Part shown: one piece after another, positions 47,146-56,713 of the stretch | Layout: the number at the start of each line of letters is the position of its first letter | Numbering within the stretch: the first letter of the stretch is position 1 | DNA from: CAVVEC01 sp963747105 | Lineage (GTDB): Bacteria; Acidobacteriota; Terriglobia; Terriglobales; Acidobacteriaceae | Direction: 5' to 3' | Length of the DNA stretch: 64,000 nt | Assembly: GCA_963747105.1 (NCBI GenBank) | Contig: CAVVEC010000005.1 | Span: 186,001-250,000 of the forward strand | Translations under genes and position numbers: made by a program | Notes under the pieces: model-generated | Seen by the model: the letters and a program-made list of their open reading frames with translations, nothing else | What the model was told of the DNA's origin: nothing | The model's database searches: none

Positions 47146-48324
47146 ATGGCCCTCAAGTTTCGGGGAGTTGATTTCATCGAGTTCGACTCGCTTCTGAGCG
47201 ATGAGGAACAACTGGTTCGCGATACGACTCGCAAATTCATCGAAGACAACCTGATCCCGATCATCGAAGAATGCAATCGCGCGGGGCGCTTTCCCCGTGA
47301 ACTGGTGAAGCCCATGGCCGACCTTGGCTTTTACGGCGCCAGCCTCAAGGGCTATGGCTGTGCCGGAATGTCCAATGTCGAATATGGACTGGTGATGCAG
47401 GAACTGGAACGGGGCGACTCGGGTGTGCGTTCTTTCGTGAGCGTGCAATCCGCGCTGGTCATGTATCCAATTCATACGTTCGGCAGCGAGGAGCAGAAGC
47501 AAACTTGGCTTCCGGCCCTGCAAAGCGGCGAGAAACTTGGCTGCTTCGGGCTGACTGAGCCGGATTTCGGCTCCAATCCCGGCGGCATGCGCACCCGGGC
47601 CCGCAAAGCTGGAAAAGAATACGTCCTCAATGGCGAAAAGATGTGGATCACCTCCGGCTCCATCGCTGACGTTGCGGTGATCTGGGCCAAGGTTGAAGAT
47701 GAAGACCTGAACATTCGCGGATTTCTGGTCGAGACCGACCGCCCTGGATTTAAAGCCGAAGACATCCATGGTAAGTGGTCGCTACGAGCTTCAGTGACCT
47801 CAGGCTTATCCATGCAGGATGTTCACATACCCGAATCCAATCTGCTGCCCAAAAGCGGCGGACTGAAGTCTCCTTTGATGTGCCTCAATCAGGCTCGCTA
47901 TGGAATCGCCTGGGGTGGCATTGGCGCGGCGATGGCCTGCTACGACTGCGCCCTGCAATACTCCCAACTGCGCAAGCAGTTCCACGATAAGCCCATTGCC
48001 TCTCATCAACTTGTGCAGGAAAAGCTCACCTGGATGATTAACGAGATCACCAAGGGGCAATTGCTGGTGCTGCAGGTTGGCCGTCTGAAAGATAAAGACA
48101 AGGCCGGAGCCCAGCACCTCTCCATGGCTAAGCGAAATAACGTCTGGATGGCATTGGAGTGCGCCCGCATGTCGCGCGACATTCTGGGCGCAAACGGTGT
48201 GGCCGACGAATATCCGCTAATGCGCCACATGATGAATCTGGAATCGGTGAAGACGTACGAGGGCACGCACGACATTCACACGCTGATCATCGGGCAGAGT
48301 GTGACGGGGGTGGATGCGTTCTGA
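47146..48324 (+). CDS. Acyl-CoA dehydrogenase, glutaryl-CoA dehydrogenase type
   Basis: 392 residues from the ATG at 47146, preceded by AGAAAGAGA; the longer upstream frame lacks similarity. FAD enzyme converting glutaryl-CoA to crotonyl-CoA in lysine/tryptophan degradation. Motifs: CFGLTEPDFGSNPGGMRTRA (FAD/substrate), EKMWITSGSIADVAVIWAKV, GKWSLRASVTSGLSMQDVHI (typical of the glutaryl-CoA branch), ARYGIAWGGIGAAMACYD, and TYEGTHDIHTLIIGQ with the catalytic glutamate in YEGT. The length is normal and the frame intact. No electron-transfer flavoprotein or other pathway genes adjoin it. Confidence 0.9.
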   Translation: MALKFRGVDFIEFDSLLSDEEQLVRDTTRKFIEDNLIPIIEECNRAGRFPRELVKPMADLGFYGASLKGYGCAGMSNVEYGLVMQELERGDSGVRSFVSVQSALVMYPIHTFGSEEQKQTWLPALQSGEKLGCFGLTEPDFGSNPGGMRTRARKAGKEYVLNGEKMWITSGSIADVAVIWAKVEDEDLNIRGFLVETDRPGFKAEDIHGKWSLRASVTSGLSMQDVHIPESNLLPKSGGLKSPLMCLNQARYGIAWGGIGAAMACYDCALQYSQLRKQFHDKPIASHQLVQEKLTWMINEITKGQLLVLQVGRLKDKDKAGAQHLSMAKRNNVWMALECARMSRDILGANGVADEYPLMRHMMNLESVKTYEGTHDIHTLIIGQSVTGVDAF

Positions 48325-48543
48325 AAAGATACTGTAATAGCCGGGGAGTGCACCGAAGTCTACGAACGCTTCATCAAGCTGGTTGAGCATATCCAAGCTA
48401 GGCGCGCATCGCTGGCTCCGTCCGGTCCTAAGGATACCGAACAGCAAGAAGCCGACGAAACGCCTGATTTCATGCTCTCCCTCAAGATGAGTTTTCATGG
48501 TCAGAAGCTTTCCGAATGGTTTAATTGGCTCAGTAGGTCATAG
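48325..48543 (+). pseudogene. Possible protein remnant without start codon
   Basis: The frame directly after the acyl-CoA dehydrogenase stop stays open for 72 codons and reads like protein: CTEVYERFIKLVEHIQARRA, then an acidic stretch and MLSLKMSFHGQKLSEWFNWL. No ATG, GTG or TTG opens it before the internal ATG at 48472, so it may be a decayed gene or chance. No family recognised. Confidence 0.3.
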
Positions 48544-48581
48544 CTCTACCGAATATCGGGACCGCCGTGGACCGAAGTATC

Positions 48582-48896
48582 CTACTCCGCGGATGCACCT
48601 GCATTCTTCGCCAAGGCCTCGCGGAGCAGCATTTTGATGTAGGTCTGGTAGCCTAATCCTTTTCGGGCGGCCAATCGGCGCGCAATCTCTAAGTCCTCCG
48701 TAGGAATGCGCAGCGTTACTGGCTGCGAGGGCCTCGCCCCCTGAAGCAGGTTGCCCAGCGTTAGCGCCTGCTTCTGCTTCATCCGTTGCCGGATTTCGGA
48801 CTCGATTTCAGAACGATGCCGATCCCACCACGCGGCTTCCTGAGCCTCGCTGGAGAACTTCGGAATGACCACTTTCTTCATTTTTGCTTTTGCCAT
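48582..48896 (-). CDS. brnA: BrnA/CopG-type antitoxin
   Basis: 104 residues from the ATG at 48896 (a few codons upstream are also open). It opens AKAKMKKVVIPKFSSEAQEA, then AAWWDRHRSEIESEI, the pattern of CopG-type antitoxins (PKFxSEAEExxFW), and a C-terminal ribbon-helix-helix-like VTLRIPTEDLEIARRLAARK and YQTYIKMLLREAL. It neutralises BrnT and probably represses the operon. It starts 2 bp after the brnT stop (TAA-AC-ATG). Confidence 0.85.
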   Translation of the reverse strand: MAKAKMKKVVIPKFSSEAQEAAWWDRHRSEIESEIRQRMKQKQALTLGNLLQGARPSQPVTLRIPTEDLEIARRLAARKGLGYQTYIKMLLREALAKNAGASAE

Positions 48897-48898
48897 GT

Positions 48899-49186
48899 TT
48901 ACTCCGCTCCCCACTGTTTGAGGTATAGATCCGCTGTCTCTTTGTCCGCAGCCCAGCCTGTTATTGGGCGCATCGCCTCATCGCGGACTGCAAACACAAT
49001 GTTCAATATGCGGCCAGTACGAGTCGCGCCGACAGCAACCCAACGTTGCTCGTTCCCTTCCATCTGGTATTCCAACAGAACGTGATTTCCGGACAACACG
49101 TCTTCCGCATCGGACTGACTGATACCATGATTCGCGAGATGTCGTTCATTCTGCTCGTCCCAATCGAACTCGCAGTTTTCCTTCAC
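48899..49186 (-). CDS. brnT: BrnT-family toxin
   Basis: 95 residues from a GTG at 49186. FDWDEQNERHLANHGISQSD near the N-terminus and ILNIVFAVRDEAMRPITGWA toward the C-terminus match BrnT, a RelE-like ribonuclease that stops growth by cutting RNA. First gene of a two-gene type II toxin-antitoxin operon (toxin before antitoxin, as usual for brnTA). Two TGTACA palindromes lie immediately upstream. Confidence 0.85.
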   Translation of the reverse strand: MKENCEFDWDEQNERHLANHGISQSDAEDVLSGNHVLLEYQMEGNEQRWVAVGATRTGRILNIVFAVRDEAMRPITGWAADKETADLYLKQWGAE

Positions 49187-49195
49187 TGCCTATAG

Positions 49196-49212
49196 TGTAC
49201 ATTAATTGTACA
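49196..49212 (-). promoter_or_regulatory. Twin TGTACA palindromes, candidate brnTA operator
   Basis: TGTACA at 49196-49201 and 49207-49212, centres 11 bp apart, 10-26 bp before the brnT start. On the minus strand they lie between a possible -35 (TTGTAT) and -10 (TATAGG) with 17-bp spacing, ideal for autorepression by BrnA. Confidence 0.5.
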
Positions 49213-49318
49213 TACAATGACAGTTTCTATGTAAGTTATTGTGCGAACGTGTTTTACGACGGTGTGCTTACACATCGAGGGAGTGGATTGGGGGCTCCGG
49301 AGACGGTCTCCTGGTGCG

Positions 49319-50134
49319 TTACAGGACGCCCGCACTCGGCAGGATCGTTAGCTCTTCGACGGTGCTCTCCACCGAAAGAGAAAGCGCGTTCACAACAGCC
49401 TCGGCGACGGTTTTCGGCGACATCATCTTCTTCCTCGGCGCCTCCGGCCAAATCTTGTTCCAGATTGCAGTATCGGTGGCGCCGGGCAGAAGCGAGATGA
49501 CCCGGATACGCCGCGGCCTCAGCTCCTCCCTCAGCGCCGCTGTGAATGCGAGTGCCCCATGCTTGGAAGCGTCGTAGGCGGATGATCCCGGGAAGACTTT
49601 CTTGGCAGCGATAGAGAGATTGTTCACGATCGCGCCGCCGCGCTTCATCAGCGGCAACGCAGCGCGCGTTACTCGAAACAGACCAGTGAGGTTGGTGTCA
49701 ATCACTGCGGCCCACTCTTCTACCCGCAGTTTTTCCACACCAAGATTCCCATGAGCTACGCCGGCGTTGTTGATGAGAATATCCAGCCGGTGAAATTGGC
49801 CTTCTACGGCGGCGAACAACGCCGCAACGGCACGTGGATCACGGACATCGCAGACCATCGGTAAGACGCGAAGTTTGTGCTTGGCCAATTGCTTTGCCGC
49901 CCGGTTCAGAGTGGATTGATTGCGGCCGGTAATGACCACGATGCACCGTTCGGCAGCCAGAAGTCGTGCAATGGCCAGACCGATGCCTTGGCTCGCGCCG
50001 GTGATGAGGGCTACTTTGCCGTGAAGGCTGGATCGTGGGTGATCCGCCGGGGCGGTGATTGTGCTGAGCTTTGCTCGGCCGGACAGCTGAGGGCGGCTGT
50101 CCTCACTTGATCCTTGCCGGGTTCGAGTCTTCAC
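49319..50134 (-). CDS. Short-chain dehydrogenase/reductase
   Basis: 271 residues from a GTG at 50134 that overlaps the folE stop (GTGA); no ATG is available near the domain start, and the much longer upstream frame is out-of-frame folE. NAD(P)-binding KVALITGASQGIGLAIARLL, NNAGVAHG, catalytic Ser in NLSIAAKKVF and YDASKHG (Tyr-x-x-x-Lys). In this pterin operon it is a candidate sepiapterin-reductase-like enzyme, but the family is broad and its substrate cannot be read from motifs. Intact. Confidence 0.88.
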   Translation of the reverse strand: MKTRTRQGSSEDSRPQLSGRAKLSTITAPADHPRSSLHGKVALITGASQGIGLAIARLLAAERCIVVITGRNQSTLNRAAKQLAKHKLRVLPMVCDVRDPRAVAALFAAVEGQFHRLDILINNAGVAHGNLGVEKLRVEEWAAVIDTNLTGLFRVTRAALPLMKRGGAIVNNLSIAAKKVFPGSSAYDASKHGALAFTAALREELRPRRIRVISLLPGATDTAIWNKIWPEAPRKKMMSPKTVAEAVVNALSLSVESTVEELTILPSAGVL

Positions 50135-50729
50135 ACCCCGTTCGCCCGGTTGCGAATCAGCGACAGAAATTCCGTGCGTGTTTCCTGCTCGTCGCGGAAG
50201 CAGCCCAGCATAGAGGAGGTAACGGCGGCGGAATGTTGTTTCTCGACTCCGCGCATCATCATGCACAGGTGGCGAGCCTCGACCACGACTCCCACGCCCT
50301 GCGGCTCAATGGCTTTCTGAATGGTCTCCGCAATCTGTGTCGTCAGTCGTTCCTGGATTTGCAGCCGACGGGAGAAGATCTCGATCAGGCGCGGAATCTT
50401 GCTCAGCCCGATGACTTTGCCGTTCGGAATATATGCCACGTGCACCTTGCCAAAAAACGGCAGCATGTGATGTTCGCACAGGCTAAACATTTCGACGTCT
50501 TTCACGATCACCATCTCGTCGTAGCTTACGGTGAACAGGGCGTCCTTGAGCAGGGCCTCGGGGTCTTCCTTGTAACCCTTCATGAGATGTTCGTAGGTGC
50601 GATGCACGCGATCCGGCGTGCGCACCAACCTTCGCGCACGGGATCCTCGCCCAGGCGCACGATCATCTCACGCACCAGATCTTCGAAACTCGCGCTGGTC
50701 AGTGTCAGAGTCTCAACTGATGTCTTCAC
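50131..50729 (-). CDS. folE: GTP cyclohydrolase I, one frame change
   Basis: About 200 residues. Converts GTP to 7,8-dihydroneopterin triphosphate, the start of folate and biopterin synthesis. From a GTG at 50729 (VKTSVETLTLTSASFEDLVR; another GTG lies at 50756): EMIVRLGEDPVREG, one missing base near 50630, then VRTPDRVHRTYEHLMKGY, the zinc site MFSLCEHHMLPFFGKVHVAY, IGLSKIPRLIEIFSRRLQ and EARHLCMMMRGVEKQHS. The size is typical of bacterial FolE. Couples to the SDR gene by a 4-bp overlap and follows the PTPS genes closely. Confidence 0.95.
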
Positions 50730-50760
50730 TTCAGTGTCCTTGTGTCCCCGGTAAACCACC

Positions 50761-51188
50761 TTACCTCCGCGGCTCGCCAGTTCCAGCGTATTCGAACGAA
50801 TTCATCATCGTTTCTTCAAACCGCACCTTCTCCAGATGTGCGGAGTGGAAGCCGCGCTGCAAAATATCGTAGATGACGATGCACAAGATTTTCGGTAGTC
50901 GGAACTGCTGTCGGCAAATTCCGGCAGCGTGTTCAGATTCTGCATGATCGAAACGATCCAGGATCTCGCGCTGCACAAAGCCGTCCAGGTCCGCCAGATT
51001 GCAAATCATGCCAGTGGGTTTACTCTACCGGGCCGCTGACCGTAACCTCAAGCCCGTAATTGTGGCCGTGGCCATAGGGATTGTTGCATTTGCCGTAGGT
51101 CGAAGCGATTCTCCGCGTCCGACATGGCATCGCTATGCAGCCGATGCGAAGCCGAAAACATATAACGCCGCGTCAGGTAGGCCTTCAT
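50761..51188 (-). CDS. 6-pyruvoyltetrahydropterin synthase-type protein, second copy, frame-disrupted
   Basis: From the ATG at 51188 (KAYLTRRYMFSASHRLHSDA), overlapping the first copy's stop by ATGA. Zinc/catalytic region GKCNNPYGHGHNYGLEVTVS, then NLADLDGFVQREILDRFDHA (Asp-His pair), VPTTENLCIVIYDILQRGFH-like segment and VRFEETMMNSFEYAGTG (catalytic Glu). The spacing between the catalytic Cys and HGH matches eukaryotic-type PTPS rather than E. coli QueD. Frames change near 51100, 51030 and 50900. It may convert dihydroneopterin triphosphate to pyruvoyltetrahydropterin, or serve as a variant with a different product. Confidence 0.85.
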
Positions 51189-51596
51189 GCTTCCCCGTAG
51201 AAATCAACAAACAAGTCGGGCGTCTCGTATACCCGCACGCGGTGCAGTTGCGCGGTTTTCAACTTGGGCGCCAAACGTTGCCAGATGGCAATGCCAGATT
51301 CTCCGTGGTCGGGATGTGGGTGGCAAACTCGGGCACTTCTTTATTCAGAAAACGATGATCGATCGCGTCCAGCACTTCGCGATGGTCAGGACATCCTTCA
51401 ATTGCTTCAGATCGACGACAAATCCCGAGCGCGGGTTGACTTCCCCTTTCACCGTGACTTCCAGCGTGTAGTTGTGCCCGTGGCCGTTCGGGTTATTGCA
51501 TTTCCCAAAGATGCGCTGGTTCTCCTCCGCGCTGAACTCCGGATTGTGGTAGTAGTGCGAAGCGGAGAACTCGGCTTTGCGGGTCAAATAGACCAT
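51185..51596 (-). CDS. 6-pyruvoyltetrahydropterin synthase-type protein, first copy, frame-disrupted
   Basis: About 137 residues from the ATG at 51596. AEFSASHYYHNPEFSAEENQ (zinc His), RIFGKCNNPNGHGHNYTLEV (catalytic Cys and HGH zinc ligands), NPRSGFVVDLKQLKDVL, then in shifted frames AIDHRFLNKEVPEFATHIPT, TENLA and HRVRVYETPDLFVDFYGEA with the catalytic Glu. All residues of the PTPS triad (Cys, Asp-His, Glu) are present. Frames change near 51380 and 51285. It lies 15 bp after the glycosyltransferase stop and is translationally coupled to the second copy. Confidence 0.87.
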
Positions 51597-51611
51597 TCCT
51601 TACCTCAGGGG

Positions 51612-52736
51612 CTACGTGACGTTCCGGCGAGTTTCGCTCGGCTGAACAGCCGAGGGCGGCTGTCCCCACGTGAGTTTGCTGTCTTCGACGTCTTCTCGTG
51701 CCGAACAAACGTAAGTCCTTCCCTTCCAGCTAACTTTCCTCTTCTGTGAAAGAGTTCGAGCGCCACAACAGATAAGAAAACAGCGGCAGTCCGAACAGCG
51801 ACAAAACGTTGGCGTCCCAGGCAAAATGCGCGTTGCGGATTCGCTTCTGATGAAGAGCAATACAGAGTCACGGCAAGAATGCCAGCTCACAATCGCCCGC
51901 GTCGTCTGTCCCGTTCTTGCCCAGCTCAGAGCCGTTATCGCGCTGCCCACAATCAATACAAATTCGGTGAGCCGCAAGTACCGCCAGACGCAACGGCGAG
52001 GGAAACAGCAACACCAGATTCTTGGTCCAGCCTTCCTGCAACTGGCCCAAAGCTGCGATACATGCGCGTCGCGCACGACATCGGCGCCGTAAGCGAAACC
52101 AGATCTTGCGCGCCGGAAGCCTTCACCGCGCGCGCCAGCGCAACATCTTCGAGCAGACTCGTTCCCACGGCAGCGTGTCCGCCTACTGCGTCGTAGGCTT
52201 CCCGCGAGATCAGCAGGTACTGCCCATTCGCTGCAGCCGCGATCGGGGATGCAGGGTCGTTCACCTGCGACGGCCGGTAAGTCGCGCCAGTTCGGCAAAG
52301 ATCACCGGCATCACTGCCTTTTCCCAGAACCCTCGCACTTCCTGCTCGGGAGAATACGAAAGCAGAGCCGCAGCCGTGCTGTTGCGCTTCCGCCAGGCTC
52401 CGGGCCAGCGAACCAGGCAGATGCACCGTGTCTGCATCCGTGAACAGCAAGCCAAGTCTCCCGTGCCTGCTTCGCGCCCGTCCAAACGGCATTGTTCTTG
52501 CCGGTCCAGCCCGGCGGCAATGGACCTCGCTTCCATCATGCGCACTCCCGGAAACGATTGCGCAATCTCGCGCGTACGGTCGGTGGATCCGTCATCCACG
52601 ACGATGATTTCGAGTTCTACGCCGTCTGCTGACCAACCAACGACTGCAAGCATCGGCCAAGGCAAGCTTCTTCATTGCGCGCCGGAACGATCACCGACAC
52701 CAGAGGCCGCTGCGCTGCCGATTCGGACGTCGCCAT
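51612..52736 (-). CDS. Family 2 glycosyltransferase, membrane-associated, frame-disrupted
   Basis: About 375 residues. The ATG at 52736 leads to PLVSVIVPARNEEACLGRCL, VELEIIVVDDGSTDRTREIA (nucleotide-sugar binding DDG), LFTDADTVHLPGSLARSLAE (DxD) and TSLLEDVALARAVKASG, followed by hydrophobic C-terminal helices (FGLPLFSYLLWRS) and a WKGRTY end. This resembles HpnB-like or carotenoid-type glycosyltransferases acting on lipids at the membrane. First gene of the pterin operon by orientation and spacing, so a role in modifying its product is conceivable but unproven. Frames change near 52635, 52510, 52450, 52340, 52260, 52030 and 51735. Confidence 0.8.
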
Positions 52737-52762
52737 AAGAGCGAATCCTTTATTATAGCTTT

Positions 52763-53264
52763 GTGCGACGCGCCCCGGTTTCCCTTGCCTTCACGCTAAT
52801 CGTCTTTACCCTCACCCTGAGCGGCTGCTACGGCGGCTCCCGCCCGCCTCGCATCGGCACTCCCGCGCCCGACTTTATCGTCCAGGATGCCGATCGCAGA
52901 GTCGAGATCCGCGATTTCCGCGGCAAGATCGTGCTCTTGAATTTCTGGGCGACCTGGTGTGCGCCCTGCGTCGAGGAAATGCCTTCCCTGGTTCAATTGC
53001 AGCAGCGCCTGAAAGATAAAGGTGTGACCGTGGTCGCGGTGAGCGTGGATGTGGACGACGACGCCTATCACAATTTCCTGAAAGATCACAAAATCGACTT
53101 GCTCACCGTCCGCGACCCCGATCAGAAGAGCAAACAATCTCTACGGCACCTTCAAGTTCCCCGAAACTTACATCATCGACCGCAACGGCATCGTGCGCCG
53201 CAAGTTCATTGGCGCAGTCGACTGGAGCCAGCCCGAGATCGTGGATTTCCTCAGCAAACTGTGA
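52763..53264 (+). CDS. TlpA/ResA-like thioredoxin lipoprotein, one frame change
   Basis: About 167 residues from the GTG at 52763. Lipobox LTLSGC, then IGTPAPDFIVQDADRRVEIR and IVLLNFWATWCAPCVEEMPS with the redox CAPC, VVAVSVDVDDDAYHNFL and, after one missing base near 53140, FKFPETYIIDRNGIVRRKFI (cis-Pro region), ending VDWSQPEIVDFLSKL. Envelope disulfide reductase of the type used in cytochrome c maturation or oxidative repair. Divergent from the glycosyltransferase, with 26 bp between the starts. Confidence 0.88.
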
Positions 53265-53508
53265 TTGGTAACGGCCGGTGCCTGCCCGTTGGTTGATTAG
53301 GATTGACCGGCAGGAATTCTGGCACCGCCGACTCCGCCAAGACACCGGAAAAGCCCCCGCTAAAGAAAAGATCACGTCTGCCGATTTCTTTTCTTAGGGT
53401 GTGCCTACTTTCGTCTGGCCAGTGGAACTCGGAAAGGCGATTACTGCGGCTGCACGGCCGGTGGGTCTCCGAGAGTTGCGTGACCGGCTTCAGATTGGAT
53501 CTGAAATC

Positions 53509-55493
53509 ATGCTAGATCGGGCATTGCGGGAAAGTGAAGAACGCTTCCGTACGGTCTTCGAGGGCGCTGGAATCGGCATGGCCCTGATTAATGCGACGGG
53601 AAGGTTTATCCAAGTCAATGAATCCCTGTGCCAATTTCTGGGCTACACTGCCGAGGAATTGCTCTCCAAGGATATCCATGCCATCAACCACCCGGAAAAC
53701 ATGCCCAGTTCCCATGTTCTATTGAGGAAGTTGGGAAACGGTGAGACCGAGCGCGGAGATTTCGAAAGACGATATCTGCGCAAAGACGGATCAACGGTAT
53801 GGGCCTCAGCGACCATTGGCACGGCTCATGATGCGGACGGTCACATTACTTGCATTGTCAGCCAATACAAGGACATCACCAAGCGCAAGTCGGCCGAGGA
53901 GGCCTTGCGGCGCAGCGAATCGTTGTTTCACGCCATCACCAACAACGTCGAAGATCTGATCATGCTGATCGATGGGGAACGGAAATGGCGATACGCCAGT
54001 CCATCTCATCTGGGCGGGTTAGGATATGCGCCCGAAGAGCTTCTCGGCAGCGATGCGCTCTGTCTGGTTCATCCCGACGACCGGGCGTTGGCCGAGCGGG
54101 CCCTTGGAGACATTCTGAAGGACGGTCACGGAAGAGTGGTCGCAGTCCGCTGCCGGCATAAGAACGGGAGCTTGCGGCACTTTGAATCCCGCGGGGCCCT
54201 GCTGCGCGGCACAAGCGGGCAGAGTGAGGGCATCGTCGTGGTTTCGCGAATCATTGATGATCGTATGCTCACCGAAGAGAAGCTCCGCGCCGCACATGCG
54301 GAAACCGAGCTGTTCCTGCAGTCGATCCCTTCCATTCTGATCGGGTTGGACCACCAAGGTCACATCACACACTGGAATCCCACCGCCGCCCAGATCCTGG
54401 GGTTGCCGAGCAGCGAAGCAATCGGTCGTTTGATCGACGACTGCGGGGTCAAGTGGTTGCACCCGGAAATGGGCCTGGAGGTAAATCGCTGGCTGCAGAC
54501 CGAAACTGTTCATACTTCGGAGCATCTGGCCTACGAACGCGAAGGCCAGGTCCGCTTTTTGGGCCTGACGGTGCGGCCCCTCTCAGTTCCGGAGAATGAC
54601 CCCCGCCGGTTCCTGATTACCGGCGCCGACGTGACTGAACGGAAAACCCTGGAAGCACAACTCCGCCAGACTCAAAAGCTGGAGGCGATCGGCCAGCTGG
54701 CCGCCGGTATTGCTCACGAAATTAACACTCCCACGCAATACGTCGGAGACAACACCAGGTTTCTGAAGGAATCCTGGGAATGGATTGCCAAGCTCCTCGA
54801 ACTCAGCGCCACGATCTGCCAGCTGGCCCGCAAGGGAGCGGTCTCCAACCAACCACTGGAGGAATTTGAAAAGCTCGCCCAACAAGCCGACCTGGAATAC
54901 CTGCTGAAAGAGGTTCCCGCGCGATTGACCAGTCTCTGGACGGCGTTCAACGGGTGGCAAGATCGTCGTGGGATGAAGGAGTTTTCCCACCCCGGCTCGG
55001 AGGAGAAGCGGGCCATCGACATCAACAAGGCCATCAAACCACCATCACGGTGGCGCGCCACGAATGGAAGTACGTCGCCGATGTGGTTACCGATTTCGTG
55101 GAGGATCTTCCTCTGGTTCCCTGTTTGATCGGCGAATTCAATCAGGTGATCCTCAATCTCATCATCAACGCCACTCATGCCATTGCGGCGGCCGTAGCCG
55201 AGAAACTGAATAGCAAGGGCACCATCACCATCACCACCCGCCGGCGATGGGGAATGGAGCGAAATCACGGTCCACGACACGGGTACGGGGATTCAGCCGG
55301 CGATCCGGCGCGCATCTTCGAACCTTTCTTCACCACCAAGCCAGTGGGTAAAGGCACCGGCCAGGGGCTGGCGTTGGCACATTCGGTAATCGTGAACCGG
55401 CATCAGGGACAGATTTGGTTCGAGAGCGAATCCGGCAAGGGAACGACATTCTTCATCCGCTTGCCCCTGGAGGTACGTCCATCGGTGTCATGA
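53509..55493 (+). CDS. Cytoplasmic PAS-domain sensor histidine kinase, frame-disrupted at 3' end
   Basis: About 660 residues. Three PAS domains in a row (about residues 8-130, 135-255 and 265-385) with typical openings ESEERFRTVFEGAGIGMALI, SESLFHAITNNVEDLIMLID and AETELFLQSIPSILIGLDHQ. The H-box LAAGIAHEINTPTQYVGDNT carries the phospho-accepting His, followed by a helical insert. In shifted frames come the N-box FNQVILNLIINATHAIAAAV, F/G-box ARIFEPFFTTKPVGKGTGQG and GKGTTFFIRLPLEV. No transmembrane segment, so it probably senses an intracellular cue. Frames change near 55035 and 55250-55300. The stop overlaps the next gene by ATGA. Confidence 0.9.
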
Positions 55494-56713
55494 CGCAAAC
55501 GAATCCTTTTCGTCGATGATGAGCCCATGGTGTTGCAGCGGAATTCAGCGCAGCCTTCGCAGCATGCGCAAAGAGTGGGAGATTGAAGTTGCGAGCGGCG
55601 GACCGGAGGCACTCGAGATGCATGGCGGAAACCCCCTTCGATGTGGTCGTCAGCGACATGCGGATGCCGGGCATGGACGGTGCCCAATTGCTGGATGAGG
55701 TCAAAACCAGGTTCCCGCGGACGGTTCGCTTGGTCCTTTCCGGCCAATCCGACCGGGAAACGATTTTCCGGTCGGTCGGGCCAAGTCATCAGTATTTCTC
55801 CAAGCCTTGCGACGTGGACGAACTGAAGCAAAAAATCAATCATGCTTTTGCTCTGCGGGAGCTTGCTGGAGAACCCCCACCTGAAGGAGATCGTCTCGTC
55901 CGATTGAAACTGTGCCCAGCCTGCCTTCGCTCTATGTGGCAGTGACCGAAGCACTGGGTCTGCCGGATGTTTCCGTCGCCAAGATCTGCAAGCTCATCGC
56001 CCAGGACATGGGCATGACCTCAAAAGTGCTGCAACTGGTCAACTCTGCGTTCTTCGGTCTTTCCTGCCAGGTATCCAATCCGCAGCAGGCTGCGTCGCTG
56101 CTCGGGATCGAAAACATCAGGGCTCTGGTGTCTGTCCGTGCACGTGTTTTCCGAACTGCAGGGCCAGGCAGCGAAAGACTGGCTTTCCTGTGGGACGCAC
56201 AGCCTTGCGAACGGCCGCGTTCGCCCAGGCCATTGCCCGCGCCAGAAGGCGGAACGCAATGTGGAGGACGAAGCTTTCGCCGCCGGCCTGCTGCACGATA
56301 TCGGGCAGGCTGGTCCTGGCCTCGGCTTGCGGCCCCGAGTACGAGGAAGTGCTGCGCCTGCAAGCTGCCGAGCGCCCAACTGTATTTCTGCAGTTGAACA
56401 GGAGGTATTTGGTTGCACTCATGCTGAAGTCGGCGCTTATTTGCTGGGATTGTGGGGACTGCCGGATACCATCGTGGAGGCCGTGGCCTGGCACCACTCT
56501 CCCTCCGGCGCGGGACTGAGCGCCTTCTCACCCGTGCTCGCGGTTCATGTGGCGGATCACTTCGATCAGCAAATGCACTCCTATTCCACGCTCGATGAAA
56601 ACCCATGGCTCGACGACGAACTCGCTGGCGCGGCTCGGCCTGCAGGACCGCGGCAAAAGCATGGGTTGGGCCGATGCCAGGAGCTTGACTCGGAGGGCAA
56701 AGGCAATGCTTGA
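55490..56713 (+). CDS. Response regulator with HDOD output domain, frame-disrupted
   Basis: About 405 residues. Receiver domain (VDDEPMVLQ, GIQRSLRSMRKEWEIEVASG, DVVVSDMRMPGMDG with the phospho-accepting Asp, RLVLSGQSDRETIF, KPCDVDELK) joined to an HDOD domain: TVPSLPSLYVAVTEA-like start, SVAKICKLIAQDMGMTSKVL, QLVNSAFFGL, LGIENIRALV, AAGLLHDIGQ and HAEVGAYLLGLWGLPDTIVE with AVAWHHSP. HDOD proteins act in signalling without known catalysis. Frames change near 55510, 55545, 55620, 55860, 56130, 56220 and 56310. Coupled to the kinase by a 4-bp overlap and to the next regulator by 7 bp. Confidence 0.85.

Noticed and set aside
48322..48324. Selenocysteine or readthrough at the dehydrogenase TGA
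   Set aside because: The protein already ends at the normal family C-terminus, and no SECIS-like hairpin is evident after the codon.
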